NCBI GenBank assembly: GCA_014526335.1
Contig: JACTAT010000032.1
Span: 10,546,152-10,610,151, forward strand
Reading direction: 5' to 3'
DNA: 64,000 nucleotides
Source: Chrysaora quinquecirrha
Lineage: Eukaryota; Cnidaria; Scyphozoa; Semaeostomeae; Pelagiidae
Of the stretch, positions 1-12,500 are shown piece after piece. The stretch's first letter is position 1; each line of letters opens with the position of its first letter. The position numbers were made by a program, and so were the translations under genes. The notes beneath the pieces are model-generated. The model had not been told where the DNA came from and did not search any database. It worked only from the letters and a program-made list of their open reading frames with translations.

Positions 1-212
1 TGTTGGTTCAGAAGGGCTTCTGGAGGCACTATGTACAATGACAGATACAGTATACTTTCACTGTCTTGGAAAACAACTGTTCATGATTAAGGAATTGCCT
101 TTGGTATGAGATAAATTTTGCTTTTAGTTATTTCAGGAAGCAAAGTCTCTAGAAACCTATTTCCAGCCATGCTTCATAATATAAATAGTCTCAGCAAACT
201 TTAGTCCTATGC

Positions 213-621
213 AACATGCAGTTAGTTTTTATAAGGAACCACTTTATAAGGAACCTACATGTAGAAGGCCCTAAAATTTAAAGAACTTATACTACTAAAG
301 AGAAAATCATTAAGGAACTTTTCAATGTTGAATGCTTTTATCACTGCAAATAATCAAGAATTAGAAAGCCGGTTCCATTCATTTGAGGTCGAAAATCACA
401 TAAATTGTACGTTACGCATGTATCAAAAATTTCCTTGAGTAGTCTTGAGCTTTACTTACATGCAAGTGTCTTTCTATTATTATTATGACCACTGTATGTG
501 CAGTAAAAATTAAGGAACTATTAAGGAACTTTTGGAACTACAATTGCCTCAAAAGAGGTCCAAAAATAAGGAACTTTAAGAACTAGGCCTTGAGGTAGGT
601 TCCTTATAAAAAAAAAGCGTG
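213..621. mobile_element. TATAAGGAAC-type TIR MITE, copy 1
   Basis: Ends are inverted: a left TTTTTATAAGGAACC and a right GGTTCCTTATAAAAAAAAAG followed by CGTG and a TA. AAGGAAC recurs at least five times inside (near 235, 249, 312, 510, 521, 569), so the interior repeats the core of the terminal repeat. A second copy lies in reverse orientation at 17450-17852. No coding capacity. The left boundary is approximate. Confidence 0.7.
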
Positions 622-623
622 TA

Positions 624-1410
624 TGTCCCTATCTGGTTATTAATCAATCATTATGGTGCACCTGTGATCATCCCAATTGCTTTCGTTGTATCCCTGTGTT
701 GGTTTGTACTGTTTGGACTTTGTTTCGTATGGCGTATTTTCGGTTCGGTTGCGTGAAATCAGCCGCGTAAAAATCAGCCATTAATAATAGATGTATTATC
801 CCTTTAAGCTTATATCCTTTCAATAGAATTGTATTTCCTTTGCTCAACGCCCCCGAGCAATCCTGCTGTTTTCAGAAAAGCTAAAGCCTTTTTAAAGAGC
901 AGGGACTACAATTGTTCTCCCTTCCATCGTTGAGTGAGCTACCATTTTCGAACCATTAGTTGAGTTTATATATAGCATGATTTTAATCAGATTTCAAGAT
1001 AGTAATTGTTGCATGGAATGATTCTAAATTTAGTTTGAATCAAACAGTTCTGGTTTTTATCTTGGTGGTTGCAGCTGATAATTTAAGATTGTTCAAAGAA
1101 AAATGGATGAAACCACAGAGCGGGATCTTTTGCGGATCGCAGCTTTTTTCATTATTTGATATTATTCACTGGTTTGGTATAATACTCTTTTGTTCAGATT
1201 GTTCAGATGGCTTTTTCCAGAACCTTATCGCATAGATTTATAGTCGATACGAACCTAAGTATAGCATCTTTTAGATTTAAAATAGTGTGCTAAATCTGTC
1301 TTTGGACTTGAGGCTTCAAGGCTGCAGAACACATTAATGATGGAAAAAATCAACTGATGACAACACACAACACTACAAACATAACCACGACTCTATTCCG
1401 ATTGAAGAAA
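624..1410. other. Intergenic, no gene seen
   Basis: Nothing supported. A 66-codon ORF at 1035-1235 has a hydrophobic start, but no family is recognisable and no splice context supports it. Confidence 0.5.
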
Positions 1411-1571
1411 GCTGTGGCGTCGTGGTGTAATCCAGCTGACTCGTGTTGTCAAGAGCTCAGCGTGGTCAGGGTTCGAGCCCAGCCACGGTAGCATCACAGC
1501 CAGAGTTGAGGTCTTGATTCGTTATCCTACTACTAAGATCCTAGCGACTGGCGCTAGAACACCATTTCACC
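1411..1571 (+). mobile_element. tRNA-derived SINE, family 1, copy 1
   Basis: An A-box-like TGGTGTAATCCAG is followed about 50 nt later by a B box, GGTTCGAGCCC, then a conserved tail with GGTCTTGATT, ACTAAGATCCTAGC and ACACCATTTCACC. The same head-to-tail arrangement recurs seven more times in the window, on both strands. Confidence 0.8.
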
Positions 1572-1626
1572 TTCCCCACCTCTACCTCATTTAGTATTGA
1601 AGAAACTGAAATCTTTGTGTTTTCAA

Positions 1627-2126
1627 NNNNNNNNNNNNNNNNNNNNNNNNNNNNNNNNNNNNNNNNNNNNNNNNNNNNNNNNNNNNNNNNNNNNNNNNNN
1701 NNNNNNNNNNNNNNNNNNNNNNNNNNNNNNNNNNNNNNNNNNNNNNNNNNNNNNNNNNNNNNNNNNNNNNNNNNNNNNNNNNNNNNNNNNNNNNNNNNNN
1801 NNNNNNNNNNNNNNNNNNNNNNNNNNNNNNNNNNNNNNNNNNNNNNNNNNNNNNNNNNNNNNNNNNNNNNNNNNNNNNNNNNNNNNNNNNNNNNNNNNNN
1901 NNNNNNNNNNNNNNNNNNNNNNNNNNNNNNNNNNNNNNNNNNNNNNNNNNNNNNNNNNNNNNNNNNNNNNNNNNNNNNNNNNNNNNNNNNNNNNNNNNNN
2001 NNNNNNNNNNNNNNNNNNNNNNNNNNNNNNNNNNNNNNNNNNNNNNNNNNNNNNNNNNNNNNNNNNNNNNNNNNNNNNNNNNNNNNNNNNNNNNNNNNNN
2101 NNNNNNNNNNNNNNNNNNNNNNNNNN
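1627..2126. other. Assembly gap (500 N)
   Basis: Exactly 500 N, the usual placeholder for a scaffold gap of unknown length. ORFs running through it are meaningless. Confidence 0.99.
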
Positions 2127-2377
2127 CTAAAACACTCTTGGAAGCCGTCAGGAAAAAAGTTATTGACCGTCTGACGGCAAACTCGGCGTCAATCAAACAT
2201 TGCTCGTCCATTAGTTGAAATTTGAATTTAAAGAAAATGTTTGATCATTTGCCACGTCATAACCGTTGCTTGACAAACACTCAGCAATGTTTTTGAACAC
2301 GTCAAAAACATCTTTTTTGTGAAGCAAAAAAAGGTGAAGAGCAAGTTTATGTTGATGTTTTGTGATGTGCCCAAACG

Positions 2378-2560
2378 GTCACACAGTGTGCTTTAGGTCG
2401 ATCACATTACAATGTTTGATCGTTTGGCCAAGGCATAAGCTAAACAAAAAGAATCTCATGCCACCTCTAAGTCACGACTGTTTTTCATTGTTAAGATATG
2501 CAGCTAGACGTATTTTCATCTGGAGGGGGGGGAGGTTGAGTACTCCCTTGTAAGACTCTG
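2378..2560 (+). repeat. Relic related to the 927-bp TIR element at 55328
   Basis: This stretch aligns by eye with about 55740-55910. Shared pieces include CGGTCACAC, TTTTTCATTGTTAAG and the codons for FSLL followed by GGRL. Reading frame and gaps have drifted. The 500-N gap 250 bp upstream may hide the rest. Confidence 0.5.
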
Positions 2561-3205
2561 TAATTTCGGTTTGATTTATATTTTACCATACCAGTTTCAG
2601 TTTTTGGACCTATTTCTCGTGTTTTACTTTGAAGATTTTCGAATAAAAGCTTCTACGTTCTTAGTCTTCAACGTGTTACCGATGATTTCGGAATTCGTTT
2701 ACTGCCAGAATGATTCAGGTGAAAAATACGATCATCTTGTCTGTGGCATGGTGAGCTTTTCAATTGTTGTCAGGTTACCAAAAGTACCAACAGTGCATGT
2801 TAATCTATGTGCCGACATGAGGGTTTGACCGAATTGCAGGGAAAAGCTCTCAGTCCCTAGTCCTCCCCGGTAGCGCCAATCTAGACTCGCTACATGAGTC
2901 GTTTGTATGTTGTTTTGGCGTCCAGTATTTCAACGCAATAGCCAATTTACAAAGGGCTTGTGTATCAAGTCTAGCGCCGATCCTTGTTATCAGCACATAG
3001 GACTTAGGGCGTTGCAGAGACAGCTTCTGTATACTGGATCTTCTAAACTAAAGGATTCCTGTCCGTTCGAAAATGAAATAAGACCTAATATCACTTGAAA
3101 ATCTTGTAAAGAAGAGTTTTAAAAAACATGAAGGTGAGCATGGGTTACAATGAATATATAAAGAAACCTAGAACAAAATGAAAAGTACATAAAATAATAA
3201 CTTAC
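2561..3205. other. No gene seen; expected to hold or precede the next zinc-finger exon
   Basis: The zinc-finger gene on the minus strand leaves a good donor (GTAAGT, read at 3205-3200) with codon phase 2. I could not find a convincing next exon here, so it may be small or lie in or beyond the N gap. Confidence 0.4.
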
Positions 3206-5763
3206 TTATATGGTTTTATCTCGTGGTATTTTTGTCTGTGTAGTTGTAGCTTTCGTGACGTAGCGAATTCTTGATTACAGCCATTCACAGGACATTTGTA
3301 TATTTTCGAATGTGATTCAACATGAACTTTCAAACTGTATGCTTCAGCAAATGATTTTCCACATTGCTCCACTGGACACTACAAATCAGATGTATATGTA
3401 ATGCTAGGCGCACAGGGAGGGGGGGATTTGCTTAAGCAAAATGCCATTCTCTCGTGTGCATCTAGCATAAATCTATTTATTAAAGACCTCAAATAGCTAT
3501 AGCACATAGACAATATTCTATAACACAGGTTGTAAGCCATCGTGTTTTGATAAGCAGTGATTTGAAAATGTTTATGTCCTTTGCACTGCTAACGTGGAAT
3601 AGTAAATAATTTCACAAAGAATAATGACATGCGGTGGACTAGCTCGCGGGAGTTTGTGGTTCAGTGAAAACGTCGTTGGCTCTCTGAACATGCAGTCCAG
3701 GTTTGAATCTTATCTATTGCGTTATGCCACTTGTGGAAAAATCTGTCCTAGTGTCCGCCATTCATAAAAAATATGTACACATATTTATGGTGCTGAAGAA
3801 AGCTCAACTTAGCCAAAACACAAAAAAGTCAAACGGAGGAGAGCCTTGGGCTGTATGACTCGGAGAGTTACTCGGAGATTTCATTGAGCTCTGCTCTGTA
3901 GCTCATTTGAAACGGCGTTGGCTCTTTGATTTCCTATTGAAAGTATTTCCTCGAATGGCCATATATCAGCCCATGTTTGATATATTTGACTGATTTTGCA
4001 CGTTTGGGCATTATTTTTGACGGTCTTTTACAAAATGAAGAGCAAATTTCGAAATTCTAAAAATAGATTTTTGTGAGGTCATGACTTACCTACAGTACTC
4101 TTACTCTTAACCAATATTAAGAATCAATAAATTTCTCACCGTGTATTTCTTATTTGAGGAATGAACCATCATATGTCTTTCTAATTTATATTTTGTATGG
4201 AAAGACCAACCACAATCTTCAAAGTCACACTGAAAAATTAACAAATTCCAAAGTCAAAGGAAAACAAGCGAAAACGTGTTGGTTATATTACCTAAGGTTT
4301 TCTGTGACTCGTTTCAAAACTCAGATCGTTCTTACCTTATATTTGAGATGTCCGGTGTGTGTGAAATTATGCTGTTTCAAGTCTGTCTTCTTTAAGAATG
4401 TTTCCTTGCATGTCTTACAGACATAAGATGTACAACTTGAAGAAACATTTCTTTCCTAAAAAAAATAAACGAAAACTTACATATTGCTAATATAAGGAAG
4501 TGTTTATGGATAATCAACGGTTGGATCTTTGGATGGATTAATGGATGGATTACTGAATAAATCCATGGATGGTTGGATGACTAGATAGATCCATTGGTGG
4601 ATGGCTTGATGGAGCTGAATACGGATAGATCACTGGAAGGGTCAATTGATACATTGCATGAAGGACCCATAGACGGGTTAATCATTAGATCGATCAATCG
4701 GTAGATGACTCGATGGATGCATAGATGGCTTAATGGATCTAGCCAGATCGATCCGAGGATGGCTTGATGGATCCACAGATGGTTGAATCCACCAGATCAA
4801 TAGGTTGATGGCTTGATGGATCATTAGACAGATAGATCATTGGATGGATTGATTGATAGATGGCATGACGGATCCATAGGCAGTTTAATCACTAGATAGA
4901 TCAATTGATCGATAGCTTGGTGCATCAAAAGACGGATTAGCTTGTGGATAAGTATAGATCAGCAGACGGATGGATTGGATTAGCTAGTTTTCAATGCTTA
5001 TCATGATGATAATAATTACAATTGTGGTGATGATCATGATGATCATGATGATGCAGATGATGGCAATGAGGATGATGATGATGATGATGTTGATGATCTA
5101 GATGAAAATGTGATGATGATGGTGACGACGGTGAAGATGATGATAATAAAAATAATGTTGATAATGATCATGACATGATAATGATGCTGATGATGACAAT
5201 GAATGCAAGAATGATGCACAAAGAAGCAAGCAATCAAAGGCAACATCCTTTAAAGCACAAGCACAAGTTACATACATTATCTAACAGTTTTTTGTTTGCA
5301 TCAGGAGACACTGTAGACATCTGTTTCGAATGGTCAGCATCACAGTTGACAGTGGTATTATTTTGATTAGTTGAAACTGTGTTGCCAAATATGACTCCAA
5401 TGGCATGTAGAAGATGCTCTACAGGTCCATCACTGCCACTATTTGTAACAGAATTTGGAATAGCCATTTCAGAATTGTCAATGCCTTGAAAAAATTGATA
5501 AAAACTTGTTAACAATTAAAGTTTAAGAAGGGAGGCAGGATTTTTTGTCAGATTTTATATTAAACAACAGAGTTTGTTGGTTCTTGAAAGAAGGGAAGCA
5601 GAGCATTTCACGGAAAATATGAATTTCATGCATTATCATTCTGAAATAATTGAAGTTTACTTCAGCAGCAAATACCTTGTCCGTCTTCGACTTTCTGGTT
5701 GTTATTTTGATTTTTTTCTTGATGCCCTGAGAGCCATGTTGGCATCCCTTCCGAAGCCGCCAT
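3206..5763 (-). CDS. C2H2 zinc-finger protein, 5' five exons (3' end not found)
   Basis: Probable nuclear DNA-binding protein. Five exons join in phase: 5763-5676 (ATG, starting MAASEGMPTW), 5484-5276, 4455-4336, 4229-4140 and 3378-3206. Every junction is GT-AG and the running length is 88, 297, 417, 507 and 680 nt. The N-terminal 105 residues are polar and low in structure. Then come four C2H2 fingers with linkers: one beginning YVCKTCKETF, then CDFEDCGWSF, CPVEQCGKSF and CPVNGCNQEF, each with the H-x3-4-H pair. Finger spacing and the CGWSF and CPVEQCGKSF wording resemble the ZXD group, but TFIIIA-like and ZNF410-like proteins share much of this, so I name no subfamily. Introns carry a SINE and GAT and GGAT simple repeats. 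The coding region must continue past 3206, because the last visible exon ends in phase 2. Confidence 0.8.
3632..3960 (+). mobile_element. tRNA-derived SINE, family 2, degenerate copies
   Basis: Two degenerate units in zinc-finger gene intron 4. They share GTTGGCTCT, CAGGTTTGAAT (a decayed B box), GCCACTTG, and AGCCTTGGGCTGTATGACT then GAGTTACTCGGAGATTTCAT with the cluster at 23815-25290. Confidence 0.65.
4495..4985. repeat. Degenerate GGAT/GATG tetranucleotide repeat
   Basis: About 490 bp dominated by GGATGGAT, TGGATGG and TAGATAGATC words. An old, interrupted tetranucleotide array inside intron 2 of the zinc-finger gene. Confidence 0.8.
5000..5175. repeat. GAT/ATG trinucleotide microsatellite
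   Basis: Runs of GATGATGAT with interruptions, still inside zinc-finger intron 2. The long serine- and histidine-rich ORF on the other strand is only the translation of this repeat. Confidence 0.9.
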
Positions 5764-6442
5764 CTTTGGAAAGGAAGTGATGTCTTTCGTAGTGCATTAT
5801 GGGGGACAATGTCCCAATCCACAGGTTGTCCTACTCCGGTCACAGGTAGTCCGTATTAAGGCATTTCATTTGATTCAGAACAGAGAGAACAAAATGTTGG
5901 GTGCGCGGCTATATGGGTGCACTTCATCCTTTAATCTTTACTTTTTCCTGTTGACTTCGGTCAAAAATTGGAATATTTCAGTAGTCTATCTTTAAAACTA
6001 ACTAATAACTATTTATTATATTATTTACAAAAAACTTTTTTTCATTAATCCTACATCTAAAAAAAAGTTCTTTAGGAAATTTTTTTCATTTTATCATATG
6101 ATTTTATTTTGTTTTCAAAACATAAAATTTGCATCTCATTAGGTCTTTCTTTTCTTAGTAGTGAACAACCTAGCAACTTAGGTGAAAAGTTTTTCTTGTA
6201 ATATATGTCAGCCTTAAAAGTAGGAGCAGGAAAAAATGAAAAAATTATTTACAAGGGATATGGTAAAAGGTTTGACAGCAAAATCAAAATTAACCAATGT
6301 AAAGTCAGCTTATATATCATGTGATTGGTCATAACTGGTCACATAGAAGGGCAAAAAAGCCAATTACATGAGACCACAGACCATCAGATCATGTATAGTG
6401 AAAACCATCAGGCATTGGCTGTCTAAATAGTTTGATGGCTGT
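5764..6442. other. Zinc-finger gene promoter side and slx1 3' side; nothing else seen
   Basis: 680 bp between the zinc-finger start codon and the slx1 stop codon, both genes on the minus strand. AT-rich, with no recognisable gene or repeat. Confidence 0.5.
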
Positions 6443-7312
6443 CTATCCTTCATCACATACATCAGACTTTTTGCCATAAATCAGATCCCCCCATAACACT
6501 TCAATTTCACAACTGGGACATTTTATAGATACAGGAAGCAAAAACTTTGAAGGAGATGTTTTCTGACTGTAATCTGCAATGCATTTTAAATGACTTGTTA
6601 ACTTGCATTCAACATTGCAGCATTCTATACACCTATTAGCATCAGCAATGCCACATATTTGGCATTTATTAGGTAATGTATCTTGTTCTTGGTCTGTTTG
6701 TCCTGATTTTGATGACTGTGATTTTGATGGCTTGTCTGTAACGGATATCAGACCATAAGCAATTGGGATATGGACTGGTGGTTGTGACGTGATCGGTAAT
6801 GATAAAGCATGTTCTTGTTTCAGCCACTGAATTGTTAATGGTAATCTGTTCCATGGACCAGTTCTCAACATTTCAGACATGATCCTCAAACAGTATTCAT
6901 ACTGGCTTTCATTTTTCAGTTTTCTTGACAGGTGTCGTAAACGTCTTGAAGATTTAGGGTGTTGCCATGCCCATTCAAATCTCAATCCAGCAACATCAGA
7001 TGGAAAACCATGAACAATCAGAACCATTTCCCAAGGGCCTCGTCCACTTGTTTTCCAAGCACCACCTGCCTTTCTCCCTGTATTATGCTGTTTGATTCTT
7101 CTTTTTGGATTAACCGTGTAGCCAATATACGTCTTGCCTTTGAAAGATGGATTTAAACACAACAGCAAATAAACACCATGGAATTTTCGATTCCCAGTAT
7201 AGGCTTCTCCAGGTGCATTATCGTGTGACAAATATTCTCCACTGTCACTCATAGTCCCAGCTTTTATTTTAGCAAAGCTGAAATCAAATTTATTGTATGT
7301 CAAATTTGTCAA
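6443..7312 (-). CDS. slx1: SLX1 structure-specific endonuclease subunit
   Basis: Catalytic subunit of the SLX1-SLX4 nuclease, which cuts branched DNA such as Holliday junctions and flaps in the nucleus. The single exon gives 289 residues (the human protein is of similar size). The GIY-YIG domain starts near residue 44 with [14 protein letters not shown], then [37 protein letters not shown] and FEWAWQ. The two tyrosines, arginine, histidine and glutamate expected in the active site are all present. The C-terminal RING/PHD-like zinc domain starts [15 protein letters not shown] and continues through SHLKC to IKCPSC. The first ATG is used; a second in-frame ATG at residue 21 (7250-7252) also leaves the GIY-YIG domain whole and could be the true start. 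No intron is visible. Confidence 0.95.
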   Translation of the reverse strand: MTNLTYNKFDFSFAKIKAGTMSDSGEYLSHDNAPGEAYTGNRKFHGVYLLLCLNPSFKGKTYIGYTVNPKRRIKQHNTGRKAGGAWKTSGRGPWEMVLIVHGFPSDVAGLRFEWAWQHPKSSRRLRHLSRKLKNESQYEYCLRIMSEMLRTGPWNRLPLTIQWLKQEHALSLPITSQPPVHIPIAYGLISVTDKPSKSQSSKSGQTDQEQDTLPNKCQICGIADANRCIECCNVECKLTSHLKCIADYSQKTSPSKFLLPVSIKCPSCEIEVLWGDLIYGKKSDVCDEG

Positions 7313-7809
7313 ATTATAACGGGTTGTCTTTCAAGCCAGCTTGACAAATATCTGTGACATATGAAACAGTGAACTACTATAGTATATCAAATAAACTAAA
7401 GTTATGTTATCACGTCGTGATATCGGTTATATGATAAACTGGAAGGAATGCCTACCTAGCCTAGGCTGCTAGGCCCAACAAACGGCGCAGCCCAAAAATC
7501 GCGTTCGAACTTACTAACAAACTCCAGTTTTCAATGAACAGTCTCCTGGATGAATTATTCAGAAAATCAGCATGCTTTTATTTAATTTAAAATGTCTTTT
7601 CGCTTGATACTGATTGACTTGTTGAGCATAATCAAAAGCTGTGAGGTGAGCAAGCTGCCATTTCAATCCTGGAAATTTTTTGAACTGAGCGGGAAAGAGA
7701 ATGCGCATGCGTACCTTTGTAGTAAAAGTGAGGTCAGGGGTCACCGTCCTTTACGACGTCGTAACAACGAAGGTTACCGCCTGGTTACACGGGGTTTCGA
7801 TATAGAAGA
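7313..7809. other. slx1 upstream region, no gene seen
   Basis: No supported gene. Holds the slx1 promoter side. The short ORFs on both strands have no recognisable features. Confidence 0.4.
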
Positions 7810-8905
7810 ATGCTTGCGAAATTAAGACTTAGCGACCATTGCTTAGAAATTGAAAAAGGAAGACACTGTAGACCCCCAATAGATCGAGATCGACGTTTTT
7901 GCAAGTCCTGCACAAATAAAGTAGAAAATGAAGTACATTTCCTCTTAGACTGTAAGAACTATGAGATTGAACGAATGCAATGCAGTTTCTAAATCAGATC
8001 AATAATCTATACCCCAATTTCAATAATATCCCATCTTTAGAACAACAATACATATATCTTATTACAAATGAAGACAAGATTTTCTTAGACATTTTAGGAA
8101 AATTCGTGTCCGAAATTTACAATACAGTAAGCGTATTGGTAATGCAGATAACATGTATCAGCAGGGACGTAGCCAGGGGGGAGCTGTGGGAGCCGCGGCC
8201 CCCCCCCCTTTTGCTAGAATGTTTTTTTTAGGTTAAGGTTTATCTTTGTCTCAAATAATGTGCCAATAGTTCGCACTTTTATGAGCATCAGCAACTGGAA
8301 GGATAGCGATGCAAAGACGAATGCAATGGGTTTGGTAAAAGCGATCACCAATAGCAAATTCATCGTCACTTTATTTAGTTGTGTTGCTGTAACCAACAAT
8401 TTTGATTTACTGTCAAAATGCCTACAAGAGAAGAATACATGCTTGCGAGACGCAATGGCCCATGTTCAAAACACAATTGACAATCAACAGCAACCGTCGA
8501 GCGCACGTTTTCCACATCGCGATTGCTGAAAACGTACCTTCGAAACAGAACGTCAGAAGCTTGACTAACTGGACTTGCCTTGATGTACATTTACAATATC
8601 AAAAGATTGGTATAGATCAGATAATAGATCAAAACAGGCGCCTATTATTAGTTTGAAAATTTTATATTTGTTAGTAGTCTTCATTGTTTATTACATGATT
8701 CTTGATTGTTGTTAAAAGGGCGTATCCCATGTTTTCCGACAGTCTAAAGGGCGTAGCCCAAAAAAATTTCCTGGGGGCTATGCCCCCAGACCCCCTTGCC
8801 GGCTCCCCCCCTTTTCAGATCCTCGCTACGTCCCTGTGTATCAGTAGCTTCAAAATCTTACGAATCAATATTAGTTTAGAATTTCTGTATTTAGCTCTCT
8901 AAAAG
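7810..8905 (+). mobile_element. Non-LTR retrotransposon 3' remnant, split by a hAT element
   Basis: Codons for LAKLRLSDHCLEIEKGRH, then CRPPID, RFCKSC and EVHFLLDCKNYE are the C-terminal zinc-binding tail found in LINE ORF2 proteins (the IEkGR and DEiHFLl.C..Y pattern). A frame change near 7985 separates this from the rest of the tail (FLNQINNLYPNFNN and onward), so the copy is dead. The sequence resumes at 8845 after the hAT insertion. Only the extreme 3' end of a LINE is present. Confidence 0.8.
8162..8836 (+). mobile_element. Non-autonomous hAT transposon, 675 bp, with 8-bp TSD
   Basis: Terminal inverted repeats CAGGGACGTAGC and GCTACGTCCCTG are bounded by a perfect 8-bp direct repeat, TGTATCAG (8154-8161 and 8837-8844), the hAT hallmark. 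Inside, about 8255-8490 encodes a piece resembling the DUF4371/hAT transposase region (SISNWKDSDAKTNAMGLVKA, then SKFIVTLFS). It is truncated, with no catalytic core. Confidence 0.92.
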
Positions 8906-9590
8906 GAAAGAAAATGATTATAAAAGTTCATAAAGGCTATAATTTTTGAAAACAGGGCAGATTAAATGTGGCTTTATCGCTTTATCAATTTGTGTTCAGT
9001 TTGCGCTTACTTTTTTAACAAACAGGAGTTGCAAACAATAGTCAACCCTAGTCAACCGAGGTTGACTGCACCAAGACAAAGACGTAACCGTTTACACAAA
9101 TGATGGAAAATACCACAGCATTGTAGTCAGGTATTTTGGATTCTTTCCGGATTTGCTAATCGACAGACAAATACACACAGTAGCTTCAACCATGCATTGC
9201 AATGCCAAACTATGGCAACCATTCAAGTCGAACGCGCAGTTGAATAACTTGCATTGAATTAACGATGGGAAAAGCTTCAGCAACAGTGAGCGAGAGGTAG
9301 ATCATCATACATTCGAAAACAGGAAAATTAGAGCTTGAAATCATGCTCAGATAGGATGGGAGAATGAAATGAAATGAAGAATTATGACAACTGCAGGCAA
9401 AGACAGCTGCCTGGTAACAATACATAGCCCCCCTGGCAAGAAAGTCGTTCAAATATATATAAAATATATTGGAGAGAATTCGAATACGGTACTACTGGTT
9501 GTGTGAAAGTGATTTCATGAACGAAAACAGCTTCAGGATGATTTTGAACATGAAAGTCAGTTGGTCTGCTTGTCCTGAAAACTAGATAAA
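8906..9590. other. Upstream of the channel-like gene; no gene seen
   Basis: Contains a short palindrome-rich piece around 9040-9080 with GTCAACC and GGTTGACTGC, similar in wording to the element at 15716-15945. No coding region is supported. Confidence 0.4.
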
Positions 9591-12500
9591 ATGCGTCTGC
9601 CATCATCCTTAGTTAGAATAACTCTATTGATAGCTGTTCTGCATATCTACCTTGCTTTGACATCACTGATTTTTCAAAAGTTGGAAAGCAATGGAAAAAG
9701 AACCAAGGAAAATAATCAGAAATTGATCCAAGTTATACAGCTAATTAAGACAGGATCAGTAACTAAAAGCAACAAATTATTGGCAGAAGATTTGAGAAGG
9801 GCTGTTATTGAAGATGGAAGGTATAAAGCTGGATTCAAAGGGATGGATCAAGCGTATCTTTTCACATTGATGTCTTTCACCACATTGGGTAGGTTTTTGT
9901 TGAGAACGGAATTTTCGACATTTTAATTTATTACATCTGTTATTTAGGTGTGTGCTGAGCCGAGGGAGGGTTCACCTCTTCTATCCCCTCCATGCTCCGT
10001 CCCCATATTCAAACTCGAAGGGAGCAAGCGATTCGGTGGATACAAACGAGGAGAATTTCGCCCTTTAAAATACCGTATACAAGATTTCCGTAAACACAAA
10101 GAGATTTCCAAGGGATTTCAATGAAAACAATAGGATTTCAAGCAAAGGTGTACGAGATTTCCAAGGACTGAATTGCCCCTTGGGTACAAAAGCAAAGAAA
10201 ACATTTGAAAGAGACTTATAACTAGCGAAACTTGCCGAGGCAAAAGTGATGTCAGGGAAACAGCAATTGCAAATCTTGGAAATCTCGCTATAATCGTTGG
10301 TTTCATTCTATAGCGTTCCCAGGAATCGCTAATCCTCTTTCCCACAGTCCTACGCATTTTTGAACAGTAAAATGCCCCTAACCTTAAAATTTTTCGAGAT
10401 TTCAAGAGAATAAAAGACTTCATGCGAGGAAAGATCTTTGCGCATTAATTCAGCTGCAGTTGGCTCTGGTGCGGAAGACATTTCTCAGCAGAGGGCTAGG
10501 AGTTGGGATAAAGAGAGCTTTTTTCTACCCACTCACGCATGCAAGAAGGTATTCTTCAATGCCGCGAGATAATACAACAACACACACCCACAGCCAACAC
10601 AAACCGTACATTAAAAAGACAAAAGCAACAGAGAGCTGCAGTACATGTATGTTGTGTGCGGTGTTTGTGATTTCTTAAAAGTTCTGTTTTAAGTCCCCTA
10701 TTTCTATCAAACCCAATCTATACTATGCCCCATTTTTTAACCAAAAATTCAATTTTTACTTCTAAACTGTCTTCAAACTACTGATAACCACACTAATGCT
10801 CAAAACATTTACTAAAACTTCATAACTTTTTCATAGCTTTTGTACATTTAAAAGTATAAACTTATATATCTACAATGCTTGCTAAAAAAGCGGGGATGGG
10901 GTGCTCTAAAATGACTCAAAACAACCTCTTCAAGAAAGCACATCTTGTGCACTGCTCCCATAGAGTTCGGACTGCACTTTACTGTCATCTTGCCAACAAC
11001 TATAACGCACTGGAAGCAAAGTGTCCCTAATATGTCTGACAATCTGTTTCATTCCTTTTGAGTGGCAAAGGCAGTTTTAAAGTTCTTTAACTCCCCTCTC
11101 TAAGCTTCTATAACAAGCCCTCTGTAGGAAGCTTCCTCAAAAATTTGGATGATCTTAAACGGGCTGCAAATGATTATGTGCGAGTGATATTTTACTCTTC
11201 AAAAAGGCGTGCAAGACTTCAGTTTTAAACGCAAAAGAATTTCCAAGGAATCGCTTTTAAAACAATAAGATCTCCAGCACTTCCTAGGAGATTTCAGGGG
11301 AGTGAATGTTCCCTCGATTTTGTGGGGATTTTTAGGAATAGCTGTCGTGAACATTTTGAAGTTTTGAATATTTCCACAGGTGGCTGTGGGGTGCCTAATA
11401 GGCCACGTGTAATGAATCAAGCCCCGGCATTTTTATTGATGTTTAAAATTCATTTCCTTCAGTTTATTGCTTTTTAATTACGAAAACAAGGTGGTCAGTA
11501 CAGATGCTGAAAATTTTTTTGTGACCCTGCTATTTACAATGCTATCTAATTAACCAATCACGATGTCGTGTTTAGCCAATAAGGATTGAGTGAGCGCGCA
11601 TGTGTGATAGCAAGACGGGGGTACAGACGTGTCGACCTCGTTTTCAATTTCTTTCCTCGAACTTATTGTGTTCGAAGAACTTTGAACACATTGGTGTGGG
11701 GTGGTGTGTCACTAACTAACTAACTAACTAACCAACGCTTGAACAATGGAAAACGTGTAACAATAGGGCCATTGTCAAGAATGCCATTAGGGCCATTGTC
11801 TCGGCCATTTATGCGCAATTTGCGGTTAGTTGTTCACAATTCGGCCTGCAAGCACTTTTGTCAATCTGGGGTCATGTGACAATTGACTCATCCTTGTTTA
11901 CTATATGGAACTGGAAAATTGCCACCTTGCTTTGGTAAATGACATTTCAGGCATTCTCAACATTTATCAAAGAGCTTTGCCAAAGAGCGGCAATTTCAAA
12001 ACAGTTTTCAAAACAAATCATCATTATTATTATCCTCACGATGAAAATCGTCATAATAATAATAATAATGATAATCATCATCATCATCATCATCATGATT
12101 ACTATCACCACCATTGACGGTGTGCAACATCTAAAGGAACGCTACCACCACCACAACAAACCCTACAACCATCACCTCGACCACCCCTATCACCACCACC
12201 ACAACCACCCCTTCAGCACCACAACCACCTCTACCACCACCACCACACCCACCATACCACCACAATCACCCCTACCAATCAGCATCATGATCATCGTGTT
12301 CATCAACATCATCATCATAACCACCACCATTATCATCATAATCATTATCGTCATCGTTGTGCATACCGATGAACATCTTTCATCATTTGACCGAAATAGC
12401 TATATTCAACCAGAGTCGTTCTTCGAACATGCCCATAGGGCCCCTATGTTTTTTCTTGATGCTGTGATGATCATACACTGCATTGCATGCTTTGTCGATG

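Noticed and set aside
1591..2211. Long ORFs across the first N block
   Set aside because: Made of N; no sequence evidence.
3206..4455. Naming the zinc-finger gene ZXD, TFIIIA or ZNF410
   Set aside because: Finger wording is shared between several groups and the 3' fingers are missing from view.
5043..5246. His/Ser-rich ORF on the minus strand
   Set aside because: Translation of the GAT microsatellite in a zinc-finger gene intron.
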